NCBI GenBank assembly: GCA_035633755.1
Contig: DASQEH010000054.1
Coordinates: forward strand, 20,433-84,432
Length of the DNA: 64,000 nucleotides
Direction of reading: 5' to 3'
Source: DASQEH01 sp035633755
Lineage (GTDB): Bacteria > Actinomycetota > Actinomycetes > Propionibacteriales > Nocardioidaceae
Position 1 is the first letter of the stretch. Each line of letters opens with the position of its first letter. The position numbers were made by a program, and so were the translations under genes. Shown one piece after another: positions 31,281 through 39,318 of this stretch. The notes beneath the pieces were generated by a model. That model had not been told where the DNA came from and did no database searches. It was given only the letters and a program-made list of their open reading frames with translations.

Positions 31281-33197
31281 ATGAGTCTGCTGGACGACCT
31301 CAGTGATCCGAAGGACCTGCGTCGCCTCGACGAGGACTCGCTGGTCACTCTCGCCGCCGAGATCCGGGCCTTTCTCGTGGCCAAGGTGTCGCGTTCGGGC
31401 GGCCACCTCGGTCCCAACCTGGGTGTCGTCGAGCTGACACTGGCCATCCACCGGGTGTTCGACTCCCCTCGTGACAGCGTGGTGTTCGACACCGGCCACC
31501 AGGCCTACGTCCACAAGATCATCACCGGCCGGGCTGCCGGCTTCGACACGTTGCGCCAGCGTGACGGCATGTCGGGGTACCCGAGTCGCAGCGAGTCACC
31601 TCACGATCTCGTCGAGAACTCCCATGCCTCCACGGCCTTGTCGTATGCCGACGGACTTGCGAAGGCCTACACCCTGACCGGCCAGGACCGCCACGTGGTC
31701 GCCGTCGTGGGCGACGGCGCGCTCACCGGTGGCATGTCGTGGGAGGCGCTGAACAACATCGCCGCCTGCCCTACCAGCAAGCTCGTCGTGGTCGTCAACG
31801 ACAACGGCCGCTCGTACACGCCGACGGTCGGCGGCTTGGCCCACCACCTCGCGACCCTGCGCACGAACCCACGCTACGAAGAGGCTCTCGACACCGTGAG
31901 GTCTCGGTTGAAGAGCACCAAGGTGGTCGGCCCCCCTGTCTACGACGCCTTGCATGCCATCAAGAAGGGGCTCAAGGATGCGCTGGCACCGCAGGGTCTC
32001 TTCGAAGACCTGGGCCTGAAGTACATCGGTCCTGTCGACGGCCACGACCGTTCGGCGCTCGAGCAGGCATTGACGCTCGCCAAGAACTTCGACGGACCGG
32101 TGCTCGTCCATGCCCTCACCCACAAGGGCCACGGGTACCCGCCGGCCGAGAACCACGTCGCAGACAACTTCCATTCCCCGGGCGCGTTCGACCCCGAGAC
32201 GGGCGAGCTGCTCGCTGCCGCCACCACGATCTGGACCGACGTGTTCAGCTCGGAGCTCGTTGAGCTGGGTGCGGAGCGTTCGGACGTCGTCGCGATCACA
32301 GCCGCCATGCTCCATCCCACCGGCCTGGATGCGTTCGCGGCGGCATACCCCGACCGCACCTTCGACGTCGGGATCGCCGAGCAGCACGCGATCACGTCCG
32401 CCGTCGGTATGGCGATGGCAGGACTGCATCCGGTGGTTGCTGTGTACGCCACCTTCCTCAACCGCGCCTTCGACCAGATTCTGATGGATGCCGCGCTGCA
32501 TCGCCAAGGAATCACGATCGTGCTCGACAGGGCGGGAGTGACCGGCGAGGACGGCGCGTCACACAACGGCATGTGGGACATGTCGATCCTTCAGGTGGTA
32601 CCGGGTCTTCGGCTCGCTGCGCCCCGCGACGGCGCTCGCGTCAAGGAGCTGCTGCGTGAGGCGGTTGACGTCGACGATGCGCCGACCGTGCTGCGCATAC
32701 CGAAGGGCGCCGTGTGTCGCGACCTCGAGGCCGTCGCCACCGTTGGTGCTGTCGATGTCATGGTCAAGGTCGGTGAGCCCGACGTACTGCTGGTCGCTGT
32801 GGGCGCCATGGTCGAGACCTGTGTCGAGGTGGCAGTCCGACTCCAGGCCCAGGGGATCGGCGTCACCGTGGTGGACCCGCGCTGGGTCAAGCCGCTTCCT
32901 TCGGAGCTGGTCGACCTGGCCAGCAGCCACCGCCTCGTCGTGAGCGTCGAGGACAACGGCCGCGTAGGCGGCTGCGGGAGCGTGCTGGCCCAGGCCATCC
33001 TCGACGCGCGACTGGACGTGCCCATCCGGATGTTCGGCATACCGCAGCGGTTCCTCGCCCATGGCAAGCGGGCAGCCCTGCTGGATGAGATCGGCCTGGA
33101 TCCGCAGAGCCTCGCCCGTGAGATCACCGCACACGTCTCTGCGCTCGACGGCAGCGAGGCGCCGAGCGCACCCAGTTCGACGGCCGACTCGGCCTGA
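31281..33197 (+). CDS. dxs: 1-deoxy-D-xylulose-5-phosphate synthase
   Basis: This 638-residue thiamine-diphosphate enzyme makes DXP from pyruvate and glyceraldehyde-3-phosphate, the first step of the MEP isoprenoid pathway. It contains SRSGGHLGPNLG near residue 38, FDTGHQAYVHKI, the TPP-binding GDGALTGGMSWEALNN (from G144), the transketolase pyrimidine domain DVGIAEQHAITSAVGMAMAGLHPVVAVYATFLNRAFDQ, and DRAGVTGEDGASHNG. The length and motifs are normal. The ATG at 31281 has AAGGTGAGG upstream; the longer upstream frame has no family similarity. A run of small hairpin repeats follows the stop. Confidence 0.97.
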   Translation: MSLLDDLSDPKDLRRLDEDSLVTLAAEIRAFLVAKVSRSGGHLGPNLGVVELTLAIHRVFDSPRDSVVFDTGHQAYVHKIITGRAAGFDTLRQRDGMSGYPSRSESPHDLVENSHASTALSYADGLAKAYTLTGQDRHVVAVVGDGALTGGMSWEALNNIAACPTSKLVVVVNDNGRSYTPTVGGLAHHLATLRTNPRYEEALDTVRSRLKSTKVVGPPVYDALHAIKKGLKDALAPQGLFEDLGLKYIGPVDGHDRSALEQALTLAKNFDGPVLVHALTHKGHGYPPAENHVADNFHSPGAFDPETGELLAAATTIWTDVFSSELVELGAERSDVVAITAAMLHPTGLDAFAAAYPDRTFDVGIAEQHAITSAVGMAMAGLHPVVAVYATFLNRAFDQILMDAALHRQGITIVLDRAGVTGEDGASHNGMWDMSILQVVPGLRLAAPRDGARVKELLREAVDVDDAPTVLRIPKGAVCRDLEAVATVGAVDVMVKVGEPDVLLVAVGAMVETCVEVAVRLQAQGIGVTVVDPRWVKPLPSELVDLASSHRLVVSVEDNGRVGGCGSVLAQAILDARLDVPIRMFGIPQRFLAHGKRAALLDEIGLDPQSLAREITAHVSALDGSEAPSAPSSTADSA

Positions 33198-33242
33198 GCC
33201 GAGGCCTCGACGCAAGCCGGACGTGCCCTCGGCCCGGCGTGC

Positions 33243-33319
33243 GTCGACGGAGTACCGGCGGAGGTCCGCCGAACCGGTCGACGGAGTACCGGCGGAGGTC
33301 CGCCGGCGCGTAAGCCGGC
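33243..33319. repeat. Tandem hairpin repeat, 29 bp with period 34, and a hairpin
   Basis: Two identical 29-bp units start at 33243 and 33277. Each contains a 7-bp stem (CGGCGGA/TCCGCCG) with a 2-base centre. They are followed at 33302-33319 by GCCGGC-GCGTAA-GCCGGC. The block lies between the dxs stop and tesB, so it probably forms the 3' end of the dxs transcript or an intergenic repeat element. Confidence 0.75.
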
Positions 33320-33357
33320 TGCAGAGGCGCGAGCCGGTGAGGTGACACAATCGCCGG

Positions 33358-34266
33358 GTGCCGCACACCGTCATCGAGCTGCTGGAGCTGCTCGAGCTCG
33401 AACGACTCGAGGTCGACCTCTACCGGGGTCGGCAGCCCGACACGCTCATGCAGCGGGTCTTCGGCGGCCAGGTTGCTGCGCAGGCGCTTCGAGCCGCGTC
33501 TCACACGGTCGAGCCGGAGCGGGCTGTGCACTCATTGCACTCGTACTTCCTGCGGCCCGGGGACACCGCCGTGCCCATCGTTTACGACGTCGAACGCATC
33601 CGCGACGGGCACTCGTTCTCGACCCGCAGAGTAGTGGCGCGCCAGCACGGGAAGCCGATCTACTACCTCACCGCGTCCTTCCACCGCTTCGAGCAGGGAT
33701 GGACCCACTCAGACGCCATGCCGCATGCGCCGGCTCCGGAGGACTGCCCGACACTCGGCGACGTCGTTCGTCGGCTGAGTGGGAGCCAGAGTCGTGCCTG
33801 GGAGCGCGAGTGGGCGGCGCTCGACGTCCGCTATGCGGGGGACTCACGTCCGGGTGGCGAGCTGGGCGACAGCGACGAACCGGCACGTGCCCGCATCTGG
33901 GTCAAGGCTTCCGGCCCGGTCCCGAGTGACGCGGTGACGAGCACCTGCGTGCTGGCCTACGCGAGCGACCTGACGCTGCTCGGAGTGAGTCTTGTTCCTC
34001 ATGGGGTGCTCATCTCGTCCCCGGCTGTGCAGCCGGCGTCGATCGACCACAGCATGTGGTTCCACCGCCCGTTCCGCGCCGACGAGTGGATGCTGTACGA
34101 CCAGCACTCACCGTCGGCCTCCGGAGCGCGGGGATTCGCCCTGGGCCGGGTGTTCAACCGACAGGGGCATCTTGTCGCCTCGGTCGCTCAGGAGGGCCTC
34201 ATCCGGCCGGTCGGCGCCGTCCGAGACTCTCTGGAGGCCGCTGCCGAGGAGCAGGCGCTCAAGTGA
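33358..34266 (+). CDS. tesB: Acyl-CoA thioesterase II
   Basis: This 302-residue double-hotdog thioesterase hydrolyses acyl-CoA to free acid and CoA. The hallmarks are LYRGRQPDTLMQRVFGGQVAAQALRAA (FGGQV) near residue 40 and HSLHSYFLRPGDTAVPIVYDVERIRDGHSFSTRRV in the first hotdog. The second hotdog shows IDHSMWFHRPFRADEWMLYDQHSPSASGARGFALGRVF and ASVAQEGLIR. GTG at 33358 follows CACAAT by six bases with no ribosome-binding site. It ends three bases from the convergent epimerase. Confidence 0.92.
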   Translation: MPHTVIELLELLELERLEVDLYRGRQPDTLMQRVFGGQVAAQALRAASHTVEPERAVHSLHSYFLRPGDTAVPIVYDVERIRDGHSFSTRRVVARQHGKPIYYLTASFHRFEQGWTHSDAMPHAPAPEDCPTLGDVVRRLSGSQSRAWEREWAALDVRYAGDSRPGGELGDSDEPARARIWVKASGPVPSDAVTSTCVLAYASDLTLLGVSLVPHGVLISSPAVQPASIDHSMWFHRPFRADEWMLYDQHSPSASGARGFALGRVFNRQGHLVASVAQEGLIRPVGAVRDSLEAAAEEQALK

Positions 34267-34269
34267 GCG

Positions 34270-35265
34270 TCAGTGCCCTTGAGCGTGCCAGATCGTGAGC
34301 AGCGCGGTCTCGCGCGCGTGTGCCAAGCCCCATCCCGGCACGAGAGGCGGTTGTTCGTCCTGGATCCACTGCCAGGTGTCGGCGATCGTCTGTGCCAGCG
34401 GTCGAGGTGACAGGCCGCTGGCGATCGCTTTGGCGGGATTGGCAGCCAGGGCCCACTCCTGGAGCCCCTCGTTCCACAGCGGCAACGACTGGTGCGTCTC
34501 GCCCTGGTCGAGGAGCCACTGGGGCTCGACCCACGTCAGTGAGGTGTCGTCCGGCCCCACCGCGCGGACGGTCGCGTCCAGCAGGTCGCCGAAGCCGAAG
34601 GGCGGCGCCGGTGACACGCTGTTGAAGTAGCCGGCCTGCTGCTTCTCGGCCAACGTGACGGTCCAGTCGGCCTGGTCCCGAGCGTCGATGACCTGGATCG
34701 GGCTGTCCGCGGGTCCGGGTGCAAGTACTTCTCCGCCGCGGGCTATGCGGCGTACCCACCAGGTGAATCGGCCGGTGTGGTCGTGCGGGCCGATGACGTA
34801 CGTGGGGCGGATGACGGTCAGACCGGATCGGCCGTAGGCGTCCTGAGCTTCCTGCTCGCACAACACCTTGAGCCCACCGTAGGTGTCACCGGTGACATCT
34901 TCGGTCGTCGGGTCGTCCAGCTGCTGCAGGGGGGAGTCCTCGTCGAGCCCCGGCGAGTCAGGGTCCGTGAAGACCGACATCGTGGAGACGAACACGTGAT
35001 GACCACCGCGGTCGCCCAGTGCGTCGGCCAGGGAGTGAACCTGTCGGGGGACGTACGCGCAGACGTCGATCGTCGCGTCGAAGGACCGTCCGGCGAGCAC
35101 GGAGAGGTCGCCGTCGCGATCGGCGCGCAGCTGCTCCACGTCGGCGAACGACGGGTCGTCGGTCATCCCACGGTGGAGCAGCGTGACGTCGTGCCCGTGG
35201 GCGATGGCCGCCTCCGTCATTGCCCGGCCCACGAAGCGGGTACCACCGATGATGAGAATGCGCAT
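34270..35265 (-). CDS. NAD-dependent epimerase/dehydratase family protein
   Basis: This 331-residue short-chain extended Rossmann enzyme starts MRILIIGGTRFVGRAMTEAAIAHGHDVTLLHRG (GGTxFxGR). It has STMSVFTDPDSPGLDEDSPL and a Tyr-containing DTYGGLKVLCE, the Y-x3-K catalytic pair. The RPTYVIGPHDHTGRFTWWVRRIARGGEVLAPG and VIDARDQADW motifs point to the reductase/epimerase branch resembling chloroplast RNA-binding CSP41-like proteins. The substrate is unknown. The ATG follows TACAGT by seven bases, again a likely leaderless start. Confidence 0.82.
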   Translation of the reverse strand: MRILIIGGTRFVGRAMTEAAIAHGHDVTLLHRGMTDDPSFADVEQLRADRDGDLSVLAGRSFDATIDVCAYVPRQVHSLADALGDRGGHHVFVSTMSVFTDPDSPGLDEDSPLQQLDDPTTEDVTGDTYGGLKVLCEQEAQDAYGRSGLTVIRPTYVIGPHDHTGRFTWWVRRIARGGEVLAPGPADSPIQVIDARDQADWTVTLAEKQQAGYFNSVSPAPPFGFGDLLDATVRAVGPDDTSLTWVEPQWLLDQGETHQSLPLWNEGLQEWALAANPAKAIASGLSPRPLAQTIADTWQWIQDEQPPLVPGWGLAHARETALLTIWHAQGH

Positions 35266-35338
35266 GGGCCCGACTGTAGTCAGCGCATGTCGTGGTGGGT
35301 ATACGGGCTCGGGATCGAGAGCAAGTCCGGTCAAGCCT

Positions 35339-35367
35339 CTGACAGTGAGTAGTTATTTCATTACTCT
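35339..35367 (+). promoter_or_regulatory. Promoter of the secreted M23 peptidase gene
   Basis: CTGACA (-35) and TACTCT (-10) are separated by exactly 17 bases of AT-rich sequence. The -10 is seven bases before the ATG, so a leaderless mRNA is expected. It is one of the best promoters in the window. Confidence 0.65.
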
Positions 35368-35374
35368 GAGTTAA

Positions 35375-36562
35375 ATGGCCTTCCTCCCTCGCTCTTGGAC
35401 CTCCCTTCCCTGCGTGCTTCTGCTCTCGCTGGCTATGCCGGCTCCGGCGGCTCAAGCGGCCTACCGGCCGGATTTCCAGGTGCCCTTCGCGTGCGGGGAA
35501 TCGTGGCAGGGATCCACGCGCCCGTCGCACAGCCCGAGCTCGCGCTCGATCGACTGGAACCGCGACGCGTACGACGAGGGCCACCTCGTCGTGGCAAGTG
35601 CTCCAGGTGTGGTGGATTCCGTCATCGACCTTGGCGACACGAGCTACGGCTTGTACATCGTCGTGGACCACGGCAGCGGCTGGTCCACGGTGCACGCCCA
35701 TCTGCTGAAGAGCCTCGTCGTCGCCGGACAGCGTGTCGACGCGGGGCAGACGCTGGCACTGCTCGGCAATTCGGGAGGCTCCTCGGGCGCCCATCTGCAC
35801 TACGAGCAGCGGGTCGACCGGGTGGACCAGTGGGCCGTCTTCGACGCCACGCGATTCGCCTACGACTCGTGGTTGCGGTCGAACAACTGTCCGGACGTTC
35901 CCGTGGTGGGGGACTGGACCGGTCGAGGGCGGAGCAGCGTCGGGGTGTTCCATCGCGGCGCCGAAACCGGGGTCTTCCGCCAGCGGCACCCGTTGGGGGC
36001 AGTGACCCGCGTGCGCCTCGGGCTGCCCACCGATTCGCCGGTGGTGGGCGACTGGGACGGCAACGGCCGCACGGACGTCGGTGTGTGGCGCACGGCGGGC
36101 CGGCAGTTCACGCTGGCGACAGCTGGCGGGCCGACCCGGTCCTTCCGCTTCGGCCGCGTCGGTGATGTGGCCGTCTCGGGTGACTGGGACGGCAACGGGA
36201 CGACGGAGGTCGGGTTGTTCCGGCCGGCAACCGCCACCTTCCTGCTGCGTTCGGCGGGCGGTGCCGTCAGGAGGATCGCATTCGGGAGCACGTCCAGCCT
36301 GCCCGTCAGTGGCGACTGGAACGGTGACGGTGTCTGGCAGGTCGGGGTGTACGACGCGAGCACGGCGACGTTCCGCTTGGCGAAGCAGAGCGGCGGCACC
36401 CGGACCCTGGTGTTCGGAGCTCCAGGTGCCCTTCCCGCCGTCGGTTCGTGGGACACCTCGGCGGCCACCGAGCTGGGAGTCTGGGATCCTGCAACGGCCG
36501 CCTTCGCTCAGCGTCTCGGGCCGGGCTCGATCGGCACCGTCCGGTTCGGTCACATCCGCTGA
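35375..36562 (+). CDS. Secreted M23 family peptidase with FG-GAP-like repeats
   Basis: This 395-residue exported protein has a signal peptide (basic MAFLPRSW, then a hydrophobic run, cleavage near A26-A29). The LytM-type endopeptidase domain at residues about 45-160 carries H107-x-H109 and H140-x-H142 metal motifs, plus H52 and D60 as likely partners. Five FG-GAP/VCBS-like repeats follow, beginning with GDW or GSW at residues 179, 225, 269, 313 and 357, spaced 44-46 residues apart. Asp/Asn-rich loops such as DWDGNGRTDVG could bind Ca2+. It should cut peptidoglycan crosslinks or act as an amidase activator, with the repeats forming a propeller or cell-wall binding unit. Confidence 0.85.
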   Translation: MAFLPRSWTSLPCVLLLSLAMPAPAAQAAYRPDFQVPFACGESWQGSTRPSHSPSSRSIDWNRDAYDEGHLVVASAPGVVDSVIDLGDTSYGLYIVVDHGSGWSTVHAHLLKSLVVAGQRVDAGQTLALLGNSGGSSGAHLHYEQRVDRVDQWAVFDATRFAYDSWLRSNNCPDVPVVGDWTGRGRSSVGVFHRGAETGVFRQRHPLGAVTRVRLGLPTDSPVVGDWDGNGRTDVGVWRTAGRQFTLATAGGPTRSFRFGRVGDVAVSGDWDGNGTTEVGLFRPATATFLLRSAGGAVRRIAFGSTSSLPVSGDWNGDGVWQVGVYDASTATFRLAKQSGGTRTLVFGAPGALPAVGSWDTSAATELGVWDPATAAFAQRLGPGSIGTVRFGHIR

Positions 36563-36619
36563 CGCTGACCGTGACGATGTCGTGGGAGCGCTGACTGGTC
36601 AGGCGATCCTGGGCCGGTT

Positions 36620-36755
36620 GATCCTGTCAGCCCACGCACGCCGACGCGGCGTACTGATCGATCAGTCCACGCGGACCGATGCGGCCGAACTCATCCGACA
36701 GCCCCACGCGGCGGACTGATCGATCAGGCCATGCAAGCCGACGCGGGGAACGGAG
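36620..36755. repeat. Degenerate tandem repeat, period about 36 bp
   Basis: Units starting at 36620, 36656, 36692 and 36718 share a GATC-type start with an internal TCAG, then CCACGC and a GACGCGGC-like end. The first two steps are 36 bases and the third is 26, suggesting a 10-base deletion in the third unit. It fills most of the gap after the M23 gene. It may be a termination or regulatory array; no gene is evident. Confidence 0.6.
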
Positions 36756-36758
36756 CGG

Positions 36759-37859
36759 TCAGCCGATCGCAAGGCTGCCGACCAGGTGCACGTCACGGGG
36801 CGGCTCACGAGTGGAGCCTTCGTCATGGTCGTCGGCGTCGTCGCCTTTGGCCCCGCGCCTGAGCGTCGGGCCCGATGCCTCGACCCGGAACGCGATCGGT
36901 CCCAGCGTCGGTCCCAGCGTCGGTGCCGGCGTAGACGGGGCGGTCCCCGCCTCCGGTTCGCCGCGGGGATCGCGGCGTGGCCCATCCGCGACGTACGCGG
37001 ACATGTGCACGGTGGATGGCAGAGGAAGGGGACGCTGGAACGCCACGTCGCAGCGCAGCCGACCCGGTGGGTGGATCAAGAGGTCCTCGAGCTGGGACAG
37101 CACCCGGGCGACCGTCCACATGCCATGGGCGATAGGGGTCCGGAACCCGAATGGCCTGGCGGTTATCGCCGACAGATGAATGGGGTTGCAGTCGCCCGAG
37201 GCGGCCGCGTATCTGCGCCCGAGGTCCGCGGGAAGCTGCCATGGCTGGTGGTCCAGCAAGGTGACCAATGGCTGGTCGACGTCCTCGCCGGGGGAGTCGA
37301 CCCTCGGCGGCTGCACGCCGACCGGTCCGTCGCTGCGCGGCTCGGTCACGGTCCCGATCGGCGCGCTCGGGCGCGAGCCGAGGTACGTGCTCGTGGCCCG
37401 CCAGACATGCTCTGCCTCGACCTGCGCCTCGGTGACGACCGTGGCCTGCAGACCTCGGCGATGGGGGACCACGTCGGTGAGCGAGACGGAGAGCTCAAGG
37501 GATTCGAACTCGCCCACCTCTCTGTCCTGGACGATGGAGTTGGACACATGCACCGCTCCGACTGCCGGGAAGGGGAAGTCCTCACTCGTCATGAGGTCGA
37601 GGAGCAGCGGGAACGCCAAGACCTGCGGATAGGTGGCCGGGACCGGCCCGTCGGCCGCGAAACCACACAACCGCCGGTACCTCGCCAGGTCCCCGGCTTC
37701 GATGTCAACGGGACCGGTGGTCCGCACGTCCGTCCGATCAGGTGAACAAGGTTGCCGGGGCGTCCGTGACCTCCACCGGGACTGCGGAATGGCCTGCCAC
37801 ACGGCTCGTAAGTACAGGGCTGGCAGGCGCGGTATCGCGCCGCGCGGTTCCTTGGTCAT
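36759..37859 (-). CDS. MaoC-like acyl dehydratase (HtdX-type)
   Basis: This 366-residue protein has two hotdog-like parts. The C-terminal MaoC region contains GDCNPIHLSAITARPFGFRTPIAHGMWTVARVLSQLED with the hydratase-2 Asp and His. The N-terminal part (FAADGPVPATYPQVLAFPLLLDLM) resembles the FAS1/MaoC N-terminal domain. It should dehydrate 3-hydroxyacyl-CoA or ACP. The ATG at 37859 follows the fabG4 stop at 37862 and has a GGGGG site; a TTG overlapping the stop is an alternative. With fabG4 and divergent fadA2 it reproduces the order Rv0241c (htdX), Rv0242c (fabG4), Rv0243 (fadA2). The C-terminal region from about residue 300 is a charged, low-complexity tail. Confidence 0.78.
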   Translation of the reverse strand: MTKEPRGAIPRLPALYLRAVWQAIPQSRWRSRTPRQPCSPDRTDVRTTGPVDIEAGDLARYRRLCGFAADGPVPATYPQVLAFPLLLDLMTSEDFPFPAVGAVHVSNSIVQDREVGEFESLELSVSLTDVVPHRRGLQATVVTEAQVEAEHVWRATSTYLGSRPSAPIGTVTEPRSDGPVGVQPPRVDSPGEDVDQPLVTLLDHQPWQLPADLGRRYAAASGDCNPIHLSAITARPFGFRTPIAHGMWTVARVLSQLEDLLIHPPGRLRCDVAFQRPLPLPSTVHMSAYVADGPRRDPRGEPEAGTAPSTPAPTLGPTLGPIAFRVEASGPTLRRGAKGDDADDHDEGSTREPPRDVHLVGSLAIG

Positions 37860-37861
37860 GC

Positions 37862-39199
37862 TCAAGCCCCCAGCAGGCTCTGGCCACAGACGCGGACGGT
37901 ATTACCGGTGACGCCGCTCGACCTCGGGTCGGCAAGCCAGGCCACCGTCTCGGCCACGTCCACGGGCTGGCCGCCTTGCCGCATCGAATTAAGTCGGCGA
38001 CCGGCCTCTCTCAGCCCCAGCGGCATGGCTGCCGTCATCGCGGTCTCGATGAATCCTGGTGCGACGGCGTTGACGGTGATCGCACGTTCCCGCAGCTCAC
38101 CGGACAGCGCGTCGACCAGCCCGATGACGCCTGCCTTGGACGCGGCATAGTTCGTCTGCCCCGGGTTCCCAGCGATGCCGGCGATCGACGACACGGCGAT
38201 CACCCGGCCGTTCGGCCGAATGATGTCTGCAGCGAGGAGCTCGTTCGTGATGCGCTCCGGCGCGAGCAGGTTGACGGCGACCACGTCCTGCCATTGCTGC
38301 GCTGTGAGGTTCGCCAGGCGGCGGTCGCGGGTGATGCCTGCGTTGTGGACGAGGATGTCCACCCCACCGGCGAGATCGCGGAGCGCTCGGCTGAGCCGGT
38401 GCGGGGCATCGACGGCGGTGATGTCGAGACTGACGCGGTGACCGCCGAGCTCGGTCGCCAGCTTCTCCATCGCCTCTGCTGCCTGGGGGACGTCGACGCC
38501 GACGATCGAAGCACCGTCGCGATGCAGGGTGCGGGCAATGGCAGCTCCGATGCCTCGCGAGGCGCCGGTGACCAGGGCCACCTTGCCGTTCAGCGGGCTG
38601 TCCACCACTGCGAGCCCCGCGTCGACCGGGGACACCGGCATGGACACTCGGATCACCTGACCGGACACGTACGCCGACTTGGCTGACAGCAGGAACTGCA
38701 CGGTCGAGGCGATGGCGGACTGGGCTCCTGGGACGACGTACACCAGCTGGACCGTGCTGCCCCTCCCCACCTCCTTACCGAGCGAGCGAGTGAAGCCCTC
38801 CAGGGCTCGCTGCGCCACCCGGGCCGCTACTGTGCCCGCGGCTTCGGGTGGTGTGCCGAAGACGACAATGCGGCCGCAGCGTTGCAGCCGGCGCAGCAGC
38901 GGGCGAAAGAAGTGCTGCAGCTCCACAAGGTCGGCTGCCGATGCAAGGGCAGTGGCGTCGTACACGAGCGAGCCGACGTCGCCCTCGGCCGGTGCGGCGG
39001 TGCCAGCATCGGCGCCGAGTGCCGAAGCTGCGATCACCTCATCACGCACGCTCCCTCCACCGCCGACGACGACCGGGCCCACCACGAGGGGCCCACCCGG
39101 TACGTAGCGATCCAAGGGCTGGGGGTCCGGAAGGCCGAGTCGCCTGACCAGGAAGGCGCCGGCGGAACTGCTGGCCAGTGCCTGGTACCGGTCGGTCAC
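37862..39199 (-). CDS. fabG4: 3-oxoacyl reductase, high-molecular-weight FabG (FabG4-like)
   Basis: This 445-residue short-chain dehydrogenase has an extra N-terminal domain of about 200 residues (a degenerate, flavodoxin-like Rossmann unit) and a classical SDR domain from residue about 205. The SDR part has VALVTGASRGIGAAIA (TGxxxGIG), NAG (VHNAGITRD), the catalytic Ser in VSSIAGIAGNPGQ and YAASK. It reduces 3-ketoacyl-ACP or CoA with NAD(P)H. The GTG has AAGGAG nine bases upstream. The domain arrangement and its neighbours match mycobacterial FabG4. Confidence 0.9.
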   Translation of the reverse strand: MTDRYQALASSSAGAFLVRRLGLPDPQPLDRYVPGGPLVVGPVVVGGGGSVRDEVIAASALGADAGTAAPAEGDVGSLVYDATALASAADLVELQHFFRPLLRRLQRCGRIVVFGTPPEAAGTVAARVAQRALEGFTRSLGKEVGRGSTVQLVYVVPGAQSAIASTVQFLLSAKSAYVSGQVIRVSMPVSPVDAGLAVVDSPLNGKVALVTGASRGIGAAIARTLHRDGASIVGVDVPQAAEAMEKLATELGGHRVSLDITAVDAPHRLSRALRDLAGGVDILVHNAGITRDRRLANLTAQQWQDVVAVNLLAPERITNELLAADIIRPNGRVIAVSSIAGIAGNPGQTNYAASKAGVIGLVDALSGELRERAITVNAVAPGFIETAMTAAMPLGLREAGRRLNSMRQGGQPVDVAETVAWLADPRSSGVTGNTVRVCGQSLLGA

Positions 39200-39279
39200 G
39201 GTGGGAGCTCCTTGCTGATGCGATGGCCCGCCTCCGTGGGCCAGCCGTGTCGGCAAAGGTAACTTGGTCGAACAGCGCG

Positions 39280-39296
39280 CGTCACGTCCCGTGACG
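39280..39296. promoter_or_regulatory. Palindrome between fabG4 and fadA2
   Basis: CGTCACG-TCC-CGTGACG is a 7-bp inverted repeat with a 3-base centre in the divergent region, 22 bases before the fadA2 ATG. It is a good operator candidate for a TetR- or MarR-size dimer. The regulator is unknown. Confidence 0.45.
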
Positions 39297-39318
39297 CCTG
39301 AGCAGGGCGGAGCAACGC

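Noticed and set aside
35266..35374. ydaO (c-di-AMP) riboswitch upstream of the M23 peptidase
   Set aside because: Secreted wall hydrolases often have one, but the gap is about 110 bases, has no signature loops and contains a promoter that leaves no room for a leader.
39260..39275. LexA half-site TCGAAC before fadA2
   Set aside because: There is no GTTCGA partner at the right spacing, so it is a chance half-site.
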